Shown: piece after piece, positions 23,118-34,500 of the stretch
How positions within the stretch are numbered: the stretch's first letter is position 1
Layout of the letters: every line of letters begins with the position of its first letter
Source: Holtermannia corniformis
Lineage: Eukaryota; Basidiomycota; Tremellomycetes; Holtermanniales
Length of the DNA: 64,000 nt
Direction of reading: 5' to 3'
Assembly (NCBI GenBank): GCA_001599935.1
Contig: BCIJ01000006.1
Span: 467,373 to 531,372, forward strand
Translations under genes and position numbers: made by a program
The notes under the pieces: model-generated
Told to the model about the DNA's origin: nothing
The model's database searches: none
What the model saw: only the letters and a program-made list of their open reading frames with translations

Positions 23118-26100
23118 ATGGACGTGAGTTTTATAGATCAAGTAGAGGTATCTTGAGGTGAGACTGATCAATTATCCAGCCGTCGTACGTTCAGAACCTG
23201 CACACGCTCTTGGAGCACACAATCAACCCCGACACAAATTTGATCAAGGCTGTAAGTCTGCGCGTCCGGTTTTGGGTCTGTGGCAGTTGCTGACAGTTCG
23301 ACCTAGGCCACCACCCAGCTCAACACTCAGTACTACAAGCAGGCAGAATGTGTGCCCGCTCTGTTCGAGATCACCTCGAGCAGCCCCAACCAGGCTGTCA
23401 GTGCGAGGAATACAGTTCAGCGCACAGACATCGGCTCACGCTTTGATTCTAGGTTCGCCAATTGGCCGCTGTTGAGCTCCGGAAACGCGTGTCGGTCAAC
23501 GACGGCAAGCTGTGGAAGGGTACACCCGAGCCCTTGCGTACTCAGATCAAAGAGCGCCTGCTGCAGCAGGTCACTGACGAGTCTGCGTATGTGTCGCAAT
23601 GACAACAGTCTGTGCACAACTGACACTTCACAGCGCCATCGTCCGCCACGCCCTTGCCCGGACCATTTCGGCCATTGCCGACCTCGAGCTAACGCTTTCG
23701 CCACCACAATGGCCATCCCTCCTTCCCTTCCTCTACCAGGCTGCTCAATCGCCTCAAGTTTCCCACCGCGAGACTGGTATCTATGTCCTCTTTTCCCTGC
23801 TCGACACTGTCAGTGAGACGTTCGGCGAGTTGCTTCCGCAGCTGTTCAAGCTCTTCTCCGAAAGTCTTGTCGACCGCGAGAGCGCAGAGGTCCGGATCAC
23901 GACCCTGCGCGCACTCGGCAAGATTGCAGAGTACATTGATGCCACGGACAAGAACGACGTGGTATGTCGTGCGCGGCCGCGCTTCATTCTCATGCTAATT
24001 GATTGGTAGAAAACCTTCCAAGAGTTCATCCCGCTCATGGTTCAGGTCCTCCAACAGGCGCTTGTCGACGGCAACGATGAGGGCGCCAAGCACGGCTTTG
24101 ACGTGTTTGAAACGCTTCTGATCATCGACCCGCCCTTGATCAGCAAGCACATCAACCAAGTCACCGAATTCTTCCTCACTGCCGCCGGCAACAAAGAGTT
24201 TGACGACGACCTCCGGTGCATGGCGCTGAACGCGCTTGCTTGGACTGTCCGGTAGTGAGTTGACTTCTGCAGCACTGAACATGACTAATCCGGTGCAGCA
24301 AGAAGAACAAGGTGCAATCGCTCGGCCTCGCCAAGCCCATCATTGAGCGCTTGCTGCCCATCGGCTGCGAGGATGACCCAGAAGATGCCGATGAAGACTC
24401 ACCATCGCGTCTTGCCTTCCGCACGCTCGACGGCCTCGCCCAGGCGCTGCCGCCTCAACAGGTCTTCCCTGTGCTCATGCAGCAGCTCCAAGTCTACATG
24501 TCGTCGGGTGACGCCCGCATGCGCAAGAGCGCGCTCATGGCGTTTGGCGTCTCGATCGAAGGCTGCTCCGAGTTCATCCGCCCTCATGTCGACGAGCTCT
24601 GGCCTGTTATCGACAGCGGCTTGATGGACTCTGAGCTCATTGTGCGCAAGGCTGCGTGCATTGCTCTTGGCTGCATGTGCGAGTGGTTGCCCGAGGAGTG
24701 CGCGACTCGTCACGCCGTCATTGTCCCGGTATGTAGGCTGCTTCTCGACTTGCGCAATAGCTCACGCTGTGCTAGATTCTCTTCAACTTGATCAGCGACC
24801 CTTCGACGCAGAAGAACGCCTGTGCTTGCCTCGACTCGTACCTTGAGATCCTTGGCGAGGACATTGCCCAGTACCTGACGCTCCTCATGGAGCGCCTTCT
24901 TGTCTTGCTGGAGTCTGGCTCCGTCACCGTCAAGGTCACCGTCACCGGTGCCATTGGGTCCGCCGCGCACGCGTCAAAGGACGGCTTCAGGCCCTACTTT
25001 GACCAGACGATCAAGCGGCTCGTGCCCTTCCTCACCCTCACCGATTCGCAGGATGAGACGGACCTGCGCGGGATCGCGACCGACACGATCGGTACCATCG
25101 CCGAAGCCGTTGGTGCCGACCTGTTCCGCCCGTTCTTCACCGACCTCATGAAGGCCGCGTTCGAGGGCCTCACGCTCGAGAACCCGCGCCTGCGCGAGAG
25201 CAGCTTTATCTTCTTCGGTGTCATGGCTCAGGTCTTCGAGGCAGAGTTTGCACCCTACCTTCCTCAGGTTGTCCCTGCGCTCGTCGCTTCGTGCCAGCAG
25301 TCTGAATCGGACGAGTTCATCACCGACGAGGAGGGTGTGGGCGCCAAGGCTGCAGCCCAAGCTGCCGTCGAGGCCTATGCAAGCGGTGACGCTGCCGCGG
25401 GCTCTTCGGACCCAACGGACGGCGAGGACGAGACGGACCTCGAAGACCTCGAGAAGATGTTCAGCGGCGTCAACTCGGCGCTTGCGATTGAAAAGGAGGT
25501 CGCGGCCGACACGATCGGCGAAATCTTTGTGGCTACAAAGAGCGCTTTCGTGCCATACGTCGAAATGTGCATGACCGTCTTGATCGAGCTGCTCGATCAC
25601 TATTACGAGGGGATCCGCAAGTCGGCCGTCAACGCCTTGTTCGCCTTCATCAAGACGTTTCACGAGCTGGTCGGTTCACCAGACTGGACCCCGGGTGCAA
25701 ACGTGGTGAGTCATCGACGACGTAACTGTCCGACTTGATCTGACTATCACAAGACCGTGCCCCTCCAGGGCGACTTGCAAAAGCTTGTCGACGCCGTGCT
25801 ACCGCACATCTTTGACGCGTGGCGCACCGAGGACGACAAGTTAGTACCTTTCATCAACCTTCTTCCCCTTTCTACACATATGATGAGCCTTCATCGTTAA
25901 CCCAGCTCACTTCGACGCATACGTGCACTGAGACGAACACGATACATCAACTCCTGATCCGACCCTCCCAACTTCTATTTTTTGCCCTATCTGAAGCTTG
26001 TGCTGATGCCGTACAGGACTGTCGTTAGCCTCATGTGCTCCGAGCTCGCCGAGACGATGCAGAAGTGTGGCCCGGCCCTCATCGACGGCCGCCTCGACGA

Positions 26101-26993
26101 GGTCGCGACCTTTGCAATTGAGATTCTCGAGAAGAAGTCGTTGTGCCAGCAGGACGCCGACTTTGACGACGAGAACGTCGAGGACCCGGATGCCGAGTCG
26201 TCAGAGTACGAGGCCATGCTCATCTCGAACGCGGCCGACATCTTTGGCGCGCTCGCGACTGTCCTGGGGCCCGACTTTGCGCAGGCTTTCGGCTCAATCC
26301 TGCCGCTCATCTCCAACTATGCTGTGAGTGATAGCTGTAGGCCCATTTTCCTGCGCTAACGCCTTAAAGGGTCATAAGAAGAGCAACTCTGAGCGCTCGA
26401 TGGCCATTGGCTCGCTCGGCGAGATCATTGTCGGCATGAAGGGCGGTGTCACGCAGTTCACCGAGCCTCTGCTTCAACTCATCTCGCGCGGTCTGTCAGA
26501 CTCAGAGGCCGACGTCCGCTCCAACGCTGCTTTCGCCGCCGGCGTGCTCGTCCAGCAGTCCGAGGCTGACCTGTCCGGTCAATACCTGCCGTTGCTTTCG
26601 GCTCTCCAGCCGCTCTTCACTGTCGCGCCGCACTCGCCTCCTGCGTGCTCCAACGCCAAGGACAACGCCGCCGGTGCTGTTGCGCGTATGATCGTCAAGA
26701 ACTCGGCCGCCGTGCCGCTCGACCAGGTCCTGCCTGTCCTCTTCTCGACCCTGCCCCTTCGCTACGACCACCTCGAGAACCAGCCCGTCTTCACGGCCAT
26801 CTTCGACCTCTTCCGGAGCAATTCGCAAGTCATCCTTAGCTACATCGACCAGCTCCTTCCCGTGTTCGCGTATGTGCTCGACCCCTCGCGCTCTGACGAG
26901 ATTCCCGAGGAGACGGCTGGCGAGCTCCGAGCGCTAGTCGAGCACCTCAAGAGCGTCGTGCCCGAAAAGGTCCAGGCGGCTGGCTTGGCCTAG
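23118..26993 (+). CDS. KAP123: Importin-beta family karyopherin Kap123/importin-4
   Basis: Nuclear import receptor for ribosomal proteins and histones, made of HEAT repeats. The first exon holds only ATG-GAC, with a gtgagt donor at 23124. Exon 2 starts at 23180 with P-S-Y-V-Q-N-L-H-T-L-L-E-H-T. About a dozen exons give roughly 1,110 residues, the normal length. Features: the N-terminal importin-beta region with A-V-E-L-R-K-R-V and G-K-L-W, tandem HEAT helices throughout, an acidic loop with E-D-D-P-E-D-A-D-E-D (about 24370-24400), a second acidic loop D-G-E-D-E-T-D-L-E-D (about 25420-25450), and a C-term ending A-A-G-L-A. One intron (about 25841-26016) is longer than usual. No nuclear localisation or membrane signals are expected or seen. 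Confidence 0.95.
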
Positions 26994-27564
26994 AGATCGT
27001 CGTTTGTTCGTGACTGCCGCATCGCATATTCTCCTTCCCTCTTGTACATCGCATCCCCCGCTCGGCGCCGCTCTCGGTGACGATGGGGCTCTAGAAACGA
27101 CTCGACGTAGCTATTGTGTTGCCTCCGTGGCGTGCTCCATGCAGGCTGTAATGAATCCAATCGCCGACTATAGTCCATGCTCGGCATCAAGCTCACTCTC
27201 ACGAACTTGTCGCAAGCGCGATTCGCTCAAGATGTGCGCCTTCCGGAGAACATCGCGACATCTCTCACATCAGATCCGGATTCAGTGTGTGCGTCTTCTG
27301 AGAAGCAAGGTGGCGCAATGAGGCCCACCTCCAGCGTATAATCAAAGGTACGCTCATCTCCAAAGTCAAGCCCATCTTCGAATGCTGGATCCGACCGGAC
27401 CAGGCTGCCCCAGGTCTTCCACCCGGAGAGCTCGCCTATGCTAACTCTTCTCAAAGGACGTCGTACAGCCGCCTCGCACCACGCAGAAGTCCAGACGGTG
27501 TGTGAACCGCATGTACGATCCCTACCTTCGCGCTTCAACGGATTTGCGCTCCAACGATCAACCC
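26994..27564. other. Gap between KAP123 and the orphan island
   Basis: 571 bp of 3' flank and intergenic sequence. No conserved coding sequence. A tataat-like stretch (about 27340) lies 220 bp upstream of the next start, too far to be sure of. Confidence 0.4.
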
Positions 27565-27804
27565 ATGTCGACTACCCAAGAGACTCAAGCACGAGATTCG
27601 CTCTCATTCAGGCTGCAAGACGAGTATGACCGGGTCAGGACAACCAGGTGGTGGAAGAGCTTATCGCACCGCACTAAGGTGGAGCAGAACCATTTTGTTC
27701 GAGATCTGGGTCCAGGCGGACGCCACGTTAATTACCTGCTTCACCCGGGGTGGAGTGTGCTTGCAGAGGGCTACATCAGCGAATGGTCTTTGCACAAAGT
27801 CTGA
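27565..27804 (+). CDS. Small orphan Trp-motif protein (B)
   Basis: A 79-residue intronless frame beginning M-S-T-T-Q-E-T-Q. No signal peptide, membrane helix or known domain. It matters because it aligns without gaps with the orphan at 29362 over 34 residues. Shared positions include E-Y-x-R, T-T-x-W-[WY]-[KR], a Leu four after the Trp, a Gln twelve after it, and G-x-x-G 20-23 after it, followed by E-W-x-x-H at the C-terminus. An in-frame extension to 27502 exists, but the ATG at 27565 resembles the starts of its relatives. Chance similarity between two spurious frames is unlikely, given the shared spacing and similar length. Function unknown. Confidence 0.6.
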   Translation: MSTTQETQARDSLSFRLQDEYDRVRTTRWWKSLSHRTKVEQNHFVRDLGPGGRHVNYLLHPGWSVLAEGYISEWSLHKV

Positions 27805-28247
27805 GACTGTCTCACGGCGATGCAAGTTGGCCTCGATTGAGCGACACACAGACTGCTGGAGTTATTATCATCAGCCGTTAAATTACAGCATCCGATGTTG
27901 ACTTGTACTGCGTCAAGGGAGTCTGGACGAAGCCTAATCCGCAAGGGGCTACGCGTCGTCATATATCGTACTTGCCATTCGAAGCTTGCTGATTGCTCAC
28001 ACGTATCACCCTTGACCGGCGCGATGACCGAGACCAAGCGCACTGAGCAGAATACAGGGCGATGCGATGACGATGCGATAGCGACATCCATTGCGCATCT
28101 CCGGATCTAGTGTTTGCTTGATTGCTGGAAGACAGATTTTCAAGGGAACAACAGCCTCTTGCGGTGGCTTCAGACGAAGGACTCCCGGGCCTAGGTCATA
28201 AGGAGGTGCTCTCGACGTTTGGCCCAGTCAAGCGCTCACAGAAGTCA

Positions 28248-28731
28248 ATGTCGACACAGAAGGATTTGACCCAGCGACCCTCGAGTGACACCACAGCTAC
28301 ACGAACTACAGACACAATACCGGAGGACAAGGCTACTTTGCTCCGTGACTTTAACACTGCCTATAAGCATGCGGAGAGTACGGCATCGTCCCAGCGCAAT
28401 GATGCGCCGTTAGCCATGTGGGGTCAGACACACAAGCTCATCAACAGTGGCCAAGCAGCAGCCTGGTGGAAGGACGAAGAGCTGTGCAAGCTCCTGGAAG
28501 ATGCGGCGGATAGGATGACAGCTCTGCGGTGATGAGCTTGCTCCTCGCAAGCTCGATTTGCCGTTCGTTGTCTAATCTCGACATGCAATATGCCCAGCCG
28601 CCAGTTACGCTCCAGCTGATCAGCCTCGATCGGTTCGTCCAGCGTGGTACCGGAAGTTTCGTAAGTCTCATCGTGCTTTTGCGGCCCGTCGCGCTTCACA
28701 GCCAGGTCCAAAGGGCTACATGCGGGGATGA
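28248..28731 (+). CDS. Small orphan protein (C), gene model uncertain
   Basis: The first part (28248-28532) is a 94-residue frame starting M-S-T-Q-K-D-L, similar to the start of orphan B, with M-W-G-Q-T-H-K-L and A-A-A-W-W-K-D. It may end at the TGA at 28530. Alternatively, splicing at gtgatg (about 28529) to an acceptor after ccgccag (about 28610) would add a second part ending at 28729-28731. That part reads R-P-A-W-Y-R-K-F, with R, G-P-K-G at the same distances from Trp as in orphans A and B. An upstream in-frame extension reaches 28122. No known domain. It may also be two small neighbouring genes. Confidence 0.45.
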
Positions 28732-29361
28732 GCAGATGCGTTAGCGCTGTGACCCACCACCATATTCGTCGGGTCTGCTACCTGCGGAGAGCTCGATGTC
28801 TCTGACCAGTCGAAGGCATCGTGCAATAGTACACGTCGGTCTCCTTTGAGTCGCCATCCCAAGATGTGAGATCATCTCCTCGAGGGCCCATGTCAGTTTC
28901 GTCCGCAGATTTCGCTGACACGCTCCTGCGGCGAGCTCTCGTGGTGAGCACTTCCTCACCCACAGGCGATGACGCTCGGCATACAGTCAAGCGTTATCGG
29001 CCGAATCCCTGCACAACCGCATTGGGTGCGGTGTAAACGAAGAAGTGAAATTGACTGGCCGGAGACCTTACTCCGAAGCAACGCACGCCTTCCATGAAGT
29101 GAGACGATAAACCCAACTTTAAAGTGGTAGGAAGCTCAACCGCCAACTGAGTCAAAGTGTCAGTCTATGTGCAGTTTTCAGTTGAAGGCCTGCACTCCCG
29201 GAACTTTCCTTACAGTAGGTCTCGGGCGCAACTCGAAGAGCCACTCCTCTTTGTATGGAGTCGGATCAGTTCTTCTGTGACGGTAGCTTTTTCTCACGCA
29301 GGTAAGAGACGAGAGTATAAATCCCAACTCACTGAGCGGATGAACACTACAGCATTCGTCG
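28732..29361. promoter_or_regulatory. Gap upstream of orphan A with TATA box
   Basis: 630 bp without recognised coding sequence. A TATAAAT box stands at 29316-29322, 46 bp before the ATG of the orphan gene at 29362 and preceded by a plausible purine-rich stretch. Such a close TATA box supports transcription of that small gene. Confidence 0.5.
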
Positions 29362-29640
29362 ATGTCTGACACTAGTAGCATCACAATTAGACCGGTACCT
29401 GACGCATCTAATGACCCCAAATATCTAGCAGCTCTTGCCAAGTATCCAAGCAAAATATCGACCGAATACGCTCGAATCATCACCACCGACTGGTATCGAA
29501 ACCTGCCCGAAGCCCAGAGGCAGATGCAAGATCGATGGGAGAGTGAGATTGGTAAATCTGGCACCCTTCTCCCGCATTACTTTTGGGCGAATGTCCGTCG
29601 CTTTGCAGACAACCTGCTAGACGAGTGGGCTAAGCACTGA
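29362..29640 (+). CDS. Small orphan Trp-motif protein (A)
   Basis: A 92-residue intronless frame starting M-S-D-T-S-S. The core is E-Y-A-R-I-I-T-T-D-W-Y-R-N-L-P-E-A-Q, then G-K-S-G, a Phe-Trp pair and the ending L-D-E-W-A-K-H. It is soluble and mixed-charge, with no export signal. Related to the frame at 27565 (see there) and probably to 28248-28731. A TATA box lies 46 bp upstream. The predicted protein has high Trp/Tyr content for its size, typical of a small folded domain. I do not recognise the family; a short DNA- or protein-binding helix bundle is only a guess. Confidence 0.6.
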   Translation: MSDTSSITIRPVPDASNDPKYLAALAKYPSKISTEYARIITTDWYRNLPEAQRQMQDRWESEIGKSGTLLPHYFWANVRRFADNLLDEWAKH

Positions 29641-29739
29641 CCGGAGCCCCGCAGTCGATGCATGACCAGTCAGCAATGTCAGTTATGCATGTAGTTGCTT
29701 TCCAAGCCGTGCTACAGTCACATCAGATCAGCAAACGTT

Positions 29740-31468
29740 ATGTCGCCCGCAGCCTTAAACGTGCAGTACCACATCAAGCCACCGAAAGGACATACGAGTG
29801 CCGAGACGCTAGCACCCTCAGCGTCCTTTGGTGTTCCAATTGCCAGTACGAGCCAGATCTCCAACTACTACGCCCTTGCTATTCAAGCAGTAGCCAAAGC
29901 CAAGGAAACCCTCATGTTGGCACTGTCAGACTGGAAAGACGCAGCCGGGGATGTCGAGAAACACAAGGAGGTCGTTGGGACCATCACACGAGGTCGGGGC
30001 AAGAGCCATATGGTAACAACCGAGTCGGCAAGCGAAGGTGGAGACGATGCAGAATCTGGCGGCTCTCCTGGTGGATCTGACCAGAAAGAAGATACATCCA
30101 GCGAAGTTGTTTTGCACGTAGTCGTCAACCCCGCCGCCGGTGCTCGTGCAGGGAAAGCCTGTATGTTGGCAACAATGGGAATCAACTCACGCTAACGTCG
30201 TACAGTTGTTGCAGAACATGTCTTGCCCCTGTTACGAACTCATCACATCGCCTTTCGCGTTCACGAAACCAAGGGCGAGCGAGACGCTGGTCGCATTGGT
30301 CAAGAGATTGCACACAGCTCAGCCTCGGCCCATTCAGTCGCTCTCATTGGCGGCGATGGCACTGCACACGAGTTCATTGAAGGCATCTTGGAGTCTTCAG
30401 AAGGGGCCGTGGGACGGTGGGAACTTGTTATATTGCCGCTCGGGACAGTGAGTGTGACACCTAGCTTCTGAGCGCCCCAATTTCTGACGTCGGTTGGCAG
30501 GCCAACGCGCTGTACTCTTCGTTGTACCCGCCGACCACTGCTGAGACCACCAACTCTCTTTTGGGGTTGACTGAAACGAAAGTGGAGGTTGCCCAACAAC
30601 TTGCATCCTTGCTCGCCTTCATCGAGGGTAAATCTGCCCCGCGTCTCCTTCCCGTTACCTCCACGACTATATCCGGGCGTGATCACCCGGTCCCTTCGCA
30701 TGTCGTCACATCGAGTGCGCTCCATGCAGCTATCCTGGCTGACTCGGAAGCCCTCCGTGAAAGTCACCCTGGGGTCGAGCGGTTCAAGATTGCCGCCGTA
30801 CAAAACGCTGGTGTCTTCTTCCAAGCCCAAGCTACCGTATTGCCGTTCACAGATGAAGCGGACGGCCAGCAAAAGGTACTCCAGTACAACCCCAGGACCC
30901 AGCAGCTTGCCTCTGTCGCGAGTAAAGCTCTCGAGCTCGCCGGCCCGTTCTCGTATTTTACCTCGACGTCGACTGTCGCTCGCTTCGAACCGACATTCCT
31001 TATTGCGCCGCTGCTGGAGCGCCTGCCACCTGCCGAAAGATCTTCAAGAACACCCACAATGGACATCATTGTAATCAGGCCACTGCGCGATCCATCTATC
31101 GCGGAATCAACGCCCGACGCACGCAGCGAAAACTGGGCGGCGAGAGCGTTTGAAGTCGTCGGCGCCGCTTACCGCGACGGCGCACACATCGATCTCACTT
31201 ACCCGGTCGAAGACGAAACGGGCTTGCAGCACCGAGGTGCTGGCGACCCGGTCGTCGAGTACTACCGATGCGGAGGCTTCGAATGGATGCCGACAGTACG
31301 CCATGTCTCGATGAGGAGTACACAGCTGAATCTTCACAGGACGCAACGCATTCAGCATCGCATACCGTGTGTGCGGATGGCTCACTGCACCGTATCCCGC
31401 AGGGTGGAAGTGCGACTGCGCAATTCATCACGTCCGAAGTCAATTCCGGCTTCTACGTATGGGCGTGA
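29740..31468 (+). CDS. Diacylglycerol/sphingoid-base kinase-like protein (DAGKc domain)
   Basis: Lipid kinase fold that transfers ATP phosphate to diacylglycerol or long-chain bases. Exons 29740-30160, 30206-30447, 30501-31295 and 31340-31468 sum to 1587 nt, 528 residues, all phases consistent. The catalytic domain starts near residue 125 with V-V-V-N-P-A-A-G. It has the nucleotide-binding I-G-G-D-G-T-A-H-E-F and L-P-L-G-T-A-N-A-L, then a second lobe (F-K-I-A-A-V-Q-N-A-G, the P-T-F-L-I-A-P region, M-D-I-I-V-I-R-P) and a final C-A-D-G. Compared with Lcb4/5 the N-terminal region is short and there is no PH domain. No membrane helix is clear. Substrate cannot be told from sequence. The stop is 44 bp from the convergent chromodomain gene. 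Confidence 0.85.
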
Positions 31469-31512
31469 ACATACATCAGAGATGACATACATGTACTGAG
31501 CTACATCAATGG

Positions 31513-34500
31513 TTAAAGTACAACCTCAAGTGCTACACCGCCTGTCCATCTGTCAGTAATTGCCACTGCTCGTAAGCCCGTACGCACATTCGCGAGCACT
31601 GCGTGGAAGGCATCGAGACCCAGGAATTCCACCTTTAACGAGTTAGCCGCCAAGCACCTCAACAAACCAACCGTGCTCACCCCTTTGTTTTGAGATCGCT
31701 GTGGCGGGCTCGACGTACTGCCAAGGTAGATGTACCTTCGGTACGGAATAACGTCAGGGCGCATCAGCATGGCCTGCAGATCGGCTTGCTGCGCGGCCTC
31801 GATATCGCCGACATCGAAGTCTGGTTCAGTCCATTCGGGCTTCGGATGCGCATTCGGCCAAAGGCCCTCACACTCTGCCACCAGCTCCTCCCAATCTTCA
31901 ATTGCAGAAATCCTCGCCTGGAACTGTAGGTACCGCTTGCGCGCGAGCGGATCAACACTCGCTGGAGGCGCAGTTGCAATGGATACAACTTGACTTCCGT
32001 GCACATCGCCAGAGAGCTGATGCAGCGTCTTGTCCATGCCCACCGCCTCAGTGATCGTGTGCACGGTCAATTTGGGGTCAGGGCAGCGTCTGACGGTACA
32101 AATTGTGTCAGCGCGAATGATGCGCCATGCCTCTGATACAGGACTAACCTGCCAATCCCGAACGATGCGTTACAGTACCGAATCACCGGCGGGATTAGAT
32201 ACGCATCCCATGTTGTGCAACTACGCAGATCCCGCAGGATTCGAGCGAGTTCTTTGGGATGGCGTAGCAGGAAGTCCGGCGAGAAAGTCACGAGAGCGCC
32301 TGCCGCACATAAGCAGCGTCACGACTCACGGCTAGTAACTTACCGCGCTGCCAGATTTGCCGCAGGGGCCACAGCGGCGCGATCGTGTCGAAAGACGGAC
32401 CGTATGCGTAAAATTTCGTTCGGGGTTCGAGCCGAGCGAGACTGAATGCCGATTGATTGAATTGTCTGAGCAGCATGTGTGGTATCAAGACAATGTCGAA
32501 ATCAGACTTGACCGGCCTGGCCGAGCGGTGTTTGTCCAATTGAGCGTAGATTGGCGTGAGACATGCCACGCTGAAGCTGCTGCTTTGGCTTTTCGGCGCG
32601 TACGCAGCCACCACCTTCTTCTCGCAGGCGGCAAAGAATGACTCCGTGAAGCCGTACAAATCTAGTGCCGGCCCGACAGAAAGGTCTGGTTCCCCGCGAG
32701 GCGACGGAGCTTGCGCAGTGTAGCGCTTCGACATTGGGTTGGGTAGCAGCTCGGGTCGAGTTTGCGGCTGTGCGGCAGCCTTGAGCAAGACTGCTGCCAA
32801 GGTGTTCGCGGAATCTGGCAGCTCGCGACATCTCAACTTGGCGAATAGCGGCGAATCTCGTGGGAAGAGCAGTAAGGCGAAAGACGTGTAGGCGTTCTGT
32901 ACGGCGTCGTGATCTTCCAATATAGTCACTGACAGGCGCAGCTGAGCCCTGATCAGCCTTCTCACCCATACAACAAGTATCACACCTACATGTTCTGGCG
33001 CCGCGGGCGCCGTTATTGCTTTGAGAAATGGCGACGTGGCAAGGTCGCCTGGAGTCTTGTGATGAGCCTCGAACATGGACCAGGCACATGGCGTCCACTG
33101 GCTCAGACCCGCAAAGGTCTCGACGATCGGGAGCTCTATTTGCTGCAGGATCAAGTGCTTTTTGACACCTTGGTCGGGACCCAGCAGTAGCTTCATCCAC
33201 GGGCCCATATCGTAAAGCATGTTGGTCATGCGACAGTGCAGTGGATGGTTGTCTTTGGCGCCGACGTCGCCGATCGCCATGAATGGCACTTCTTCACCCA
33301 ACGGAGAGGACCTGATCGTCGTCACCGCTATCGGAGGTGACGGTAATCCGATTGCAGGGTCTACTGTCGCTGGTGCTTGGTTCGAGGGAAGTCGTCTAAC
33401 GGATCTTAGTACAATGCAAGTCGGGAAGCCGTGAGACCAACCTGCGAGGATCCATCGGTACCGGGACAGCCGCGTTGGGTACGACCGGCGAGGTATACGT
33501 CGGAGTCAGTGGTGAGAGCGCAGGCGTTGGCTGTCCTTGAGGTTGCGAGGGCCATCGTTGATTACGAGGCACGAACACTTCGGCATTGTCACCCGTTATC
33601 GGCGCCGAAGGTTCCTCGTAGCCTTGTACCGGCCGCGCTGGCAAGCCTGCGCCTGGCCATTGTTGAAGAGGCGGCTGAGGGTATGCCTGCGGGCGCGTGA
33701 AGCCGGTTGGAGAAGGATATGGCAGTTCCGGACTCGGTACGGCGCTTGAATAGTTGATGGTCGGTCGAGGTCGTGGATTGAACGCGGCTGGTTTTGCCGT
33801 ACTTGTCTGCGGCATTGTCTGCTTCCAGTGTGTCATTGGCTGGCCGAGAGGCTGACTGGCTAGCGAAGGGGAGCGACTCGTCGGACCGCCCGAAACCCCA
33901 CGCTGTTGCGGCTGTTGCGCTTGTGGCGGCGCCTGTGTGTCAGATGGTACTCGTGCCAACTGTTTGTGTGGCTTGGTAGGCGACCCTTGCGGAGTCCGCG
34001 AAGACCGTGATGTCTCACGCCTCATTGCTGGTGCAGTAGGCACAACAGGAGCCGACTTCGGTCCTGAACGAGGCCCGCTTGACGGTTCAGCAGCAGTCGT
34101 AGAAATCTGATGTGTTGTTGGCAGCCGCGAGGCCGCAAGACCTTTGACAGGGGCTGTCCTCAAACTTTTGACCTTTTCTGGGTCGCCGATCACTTCGACG
34201 CGCTTGATCTTGGACGGCTGTTTGTACTTTGGTCGATCTGTCACAGGCAGCACGGAAGCCGTTGCATGCGCTGCTTCGCTGGCGGTGACCGTATTCTGGC
34301 TCGACTTGGCCGCCGGGGGGACAGGCTGTGAATGTAGCTGTTCGACATGTGCTGGCGCTGGATGTTCGACGACCGGTTGGGGAGCTGAGGTCGGAGGAGA
34401 CTTGGCTTTGGCGGGAGCAGCTGCTGTTTTCGGTACGATTGGTGCTGTTGGCGCCGATGGCGCGGGTGCTGCCGGTACCGCTGGTGCTGGTGGTACTGGT

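Noticed and set aside
25841..26016. Possible C/D snoRNA in a long KAP123 intron (box C atgatga near 25880)
   Set aside because: Candidate box D sequences exist, but no terminal stem pairs the ends and no C'/D' boxes were found.
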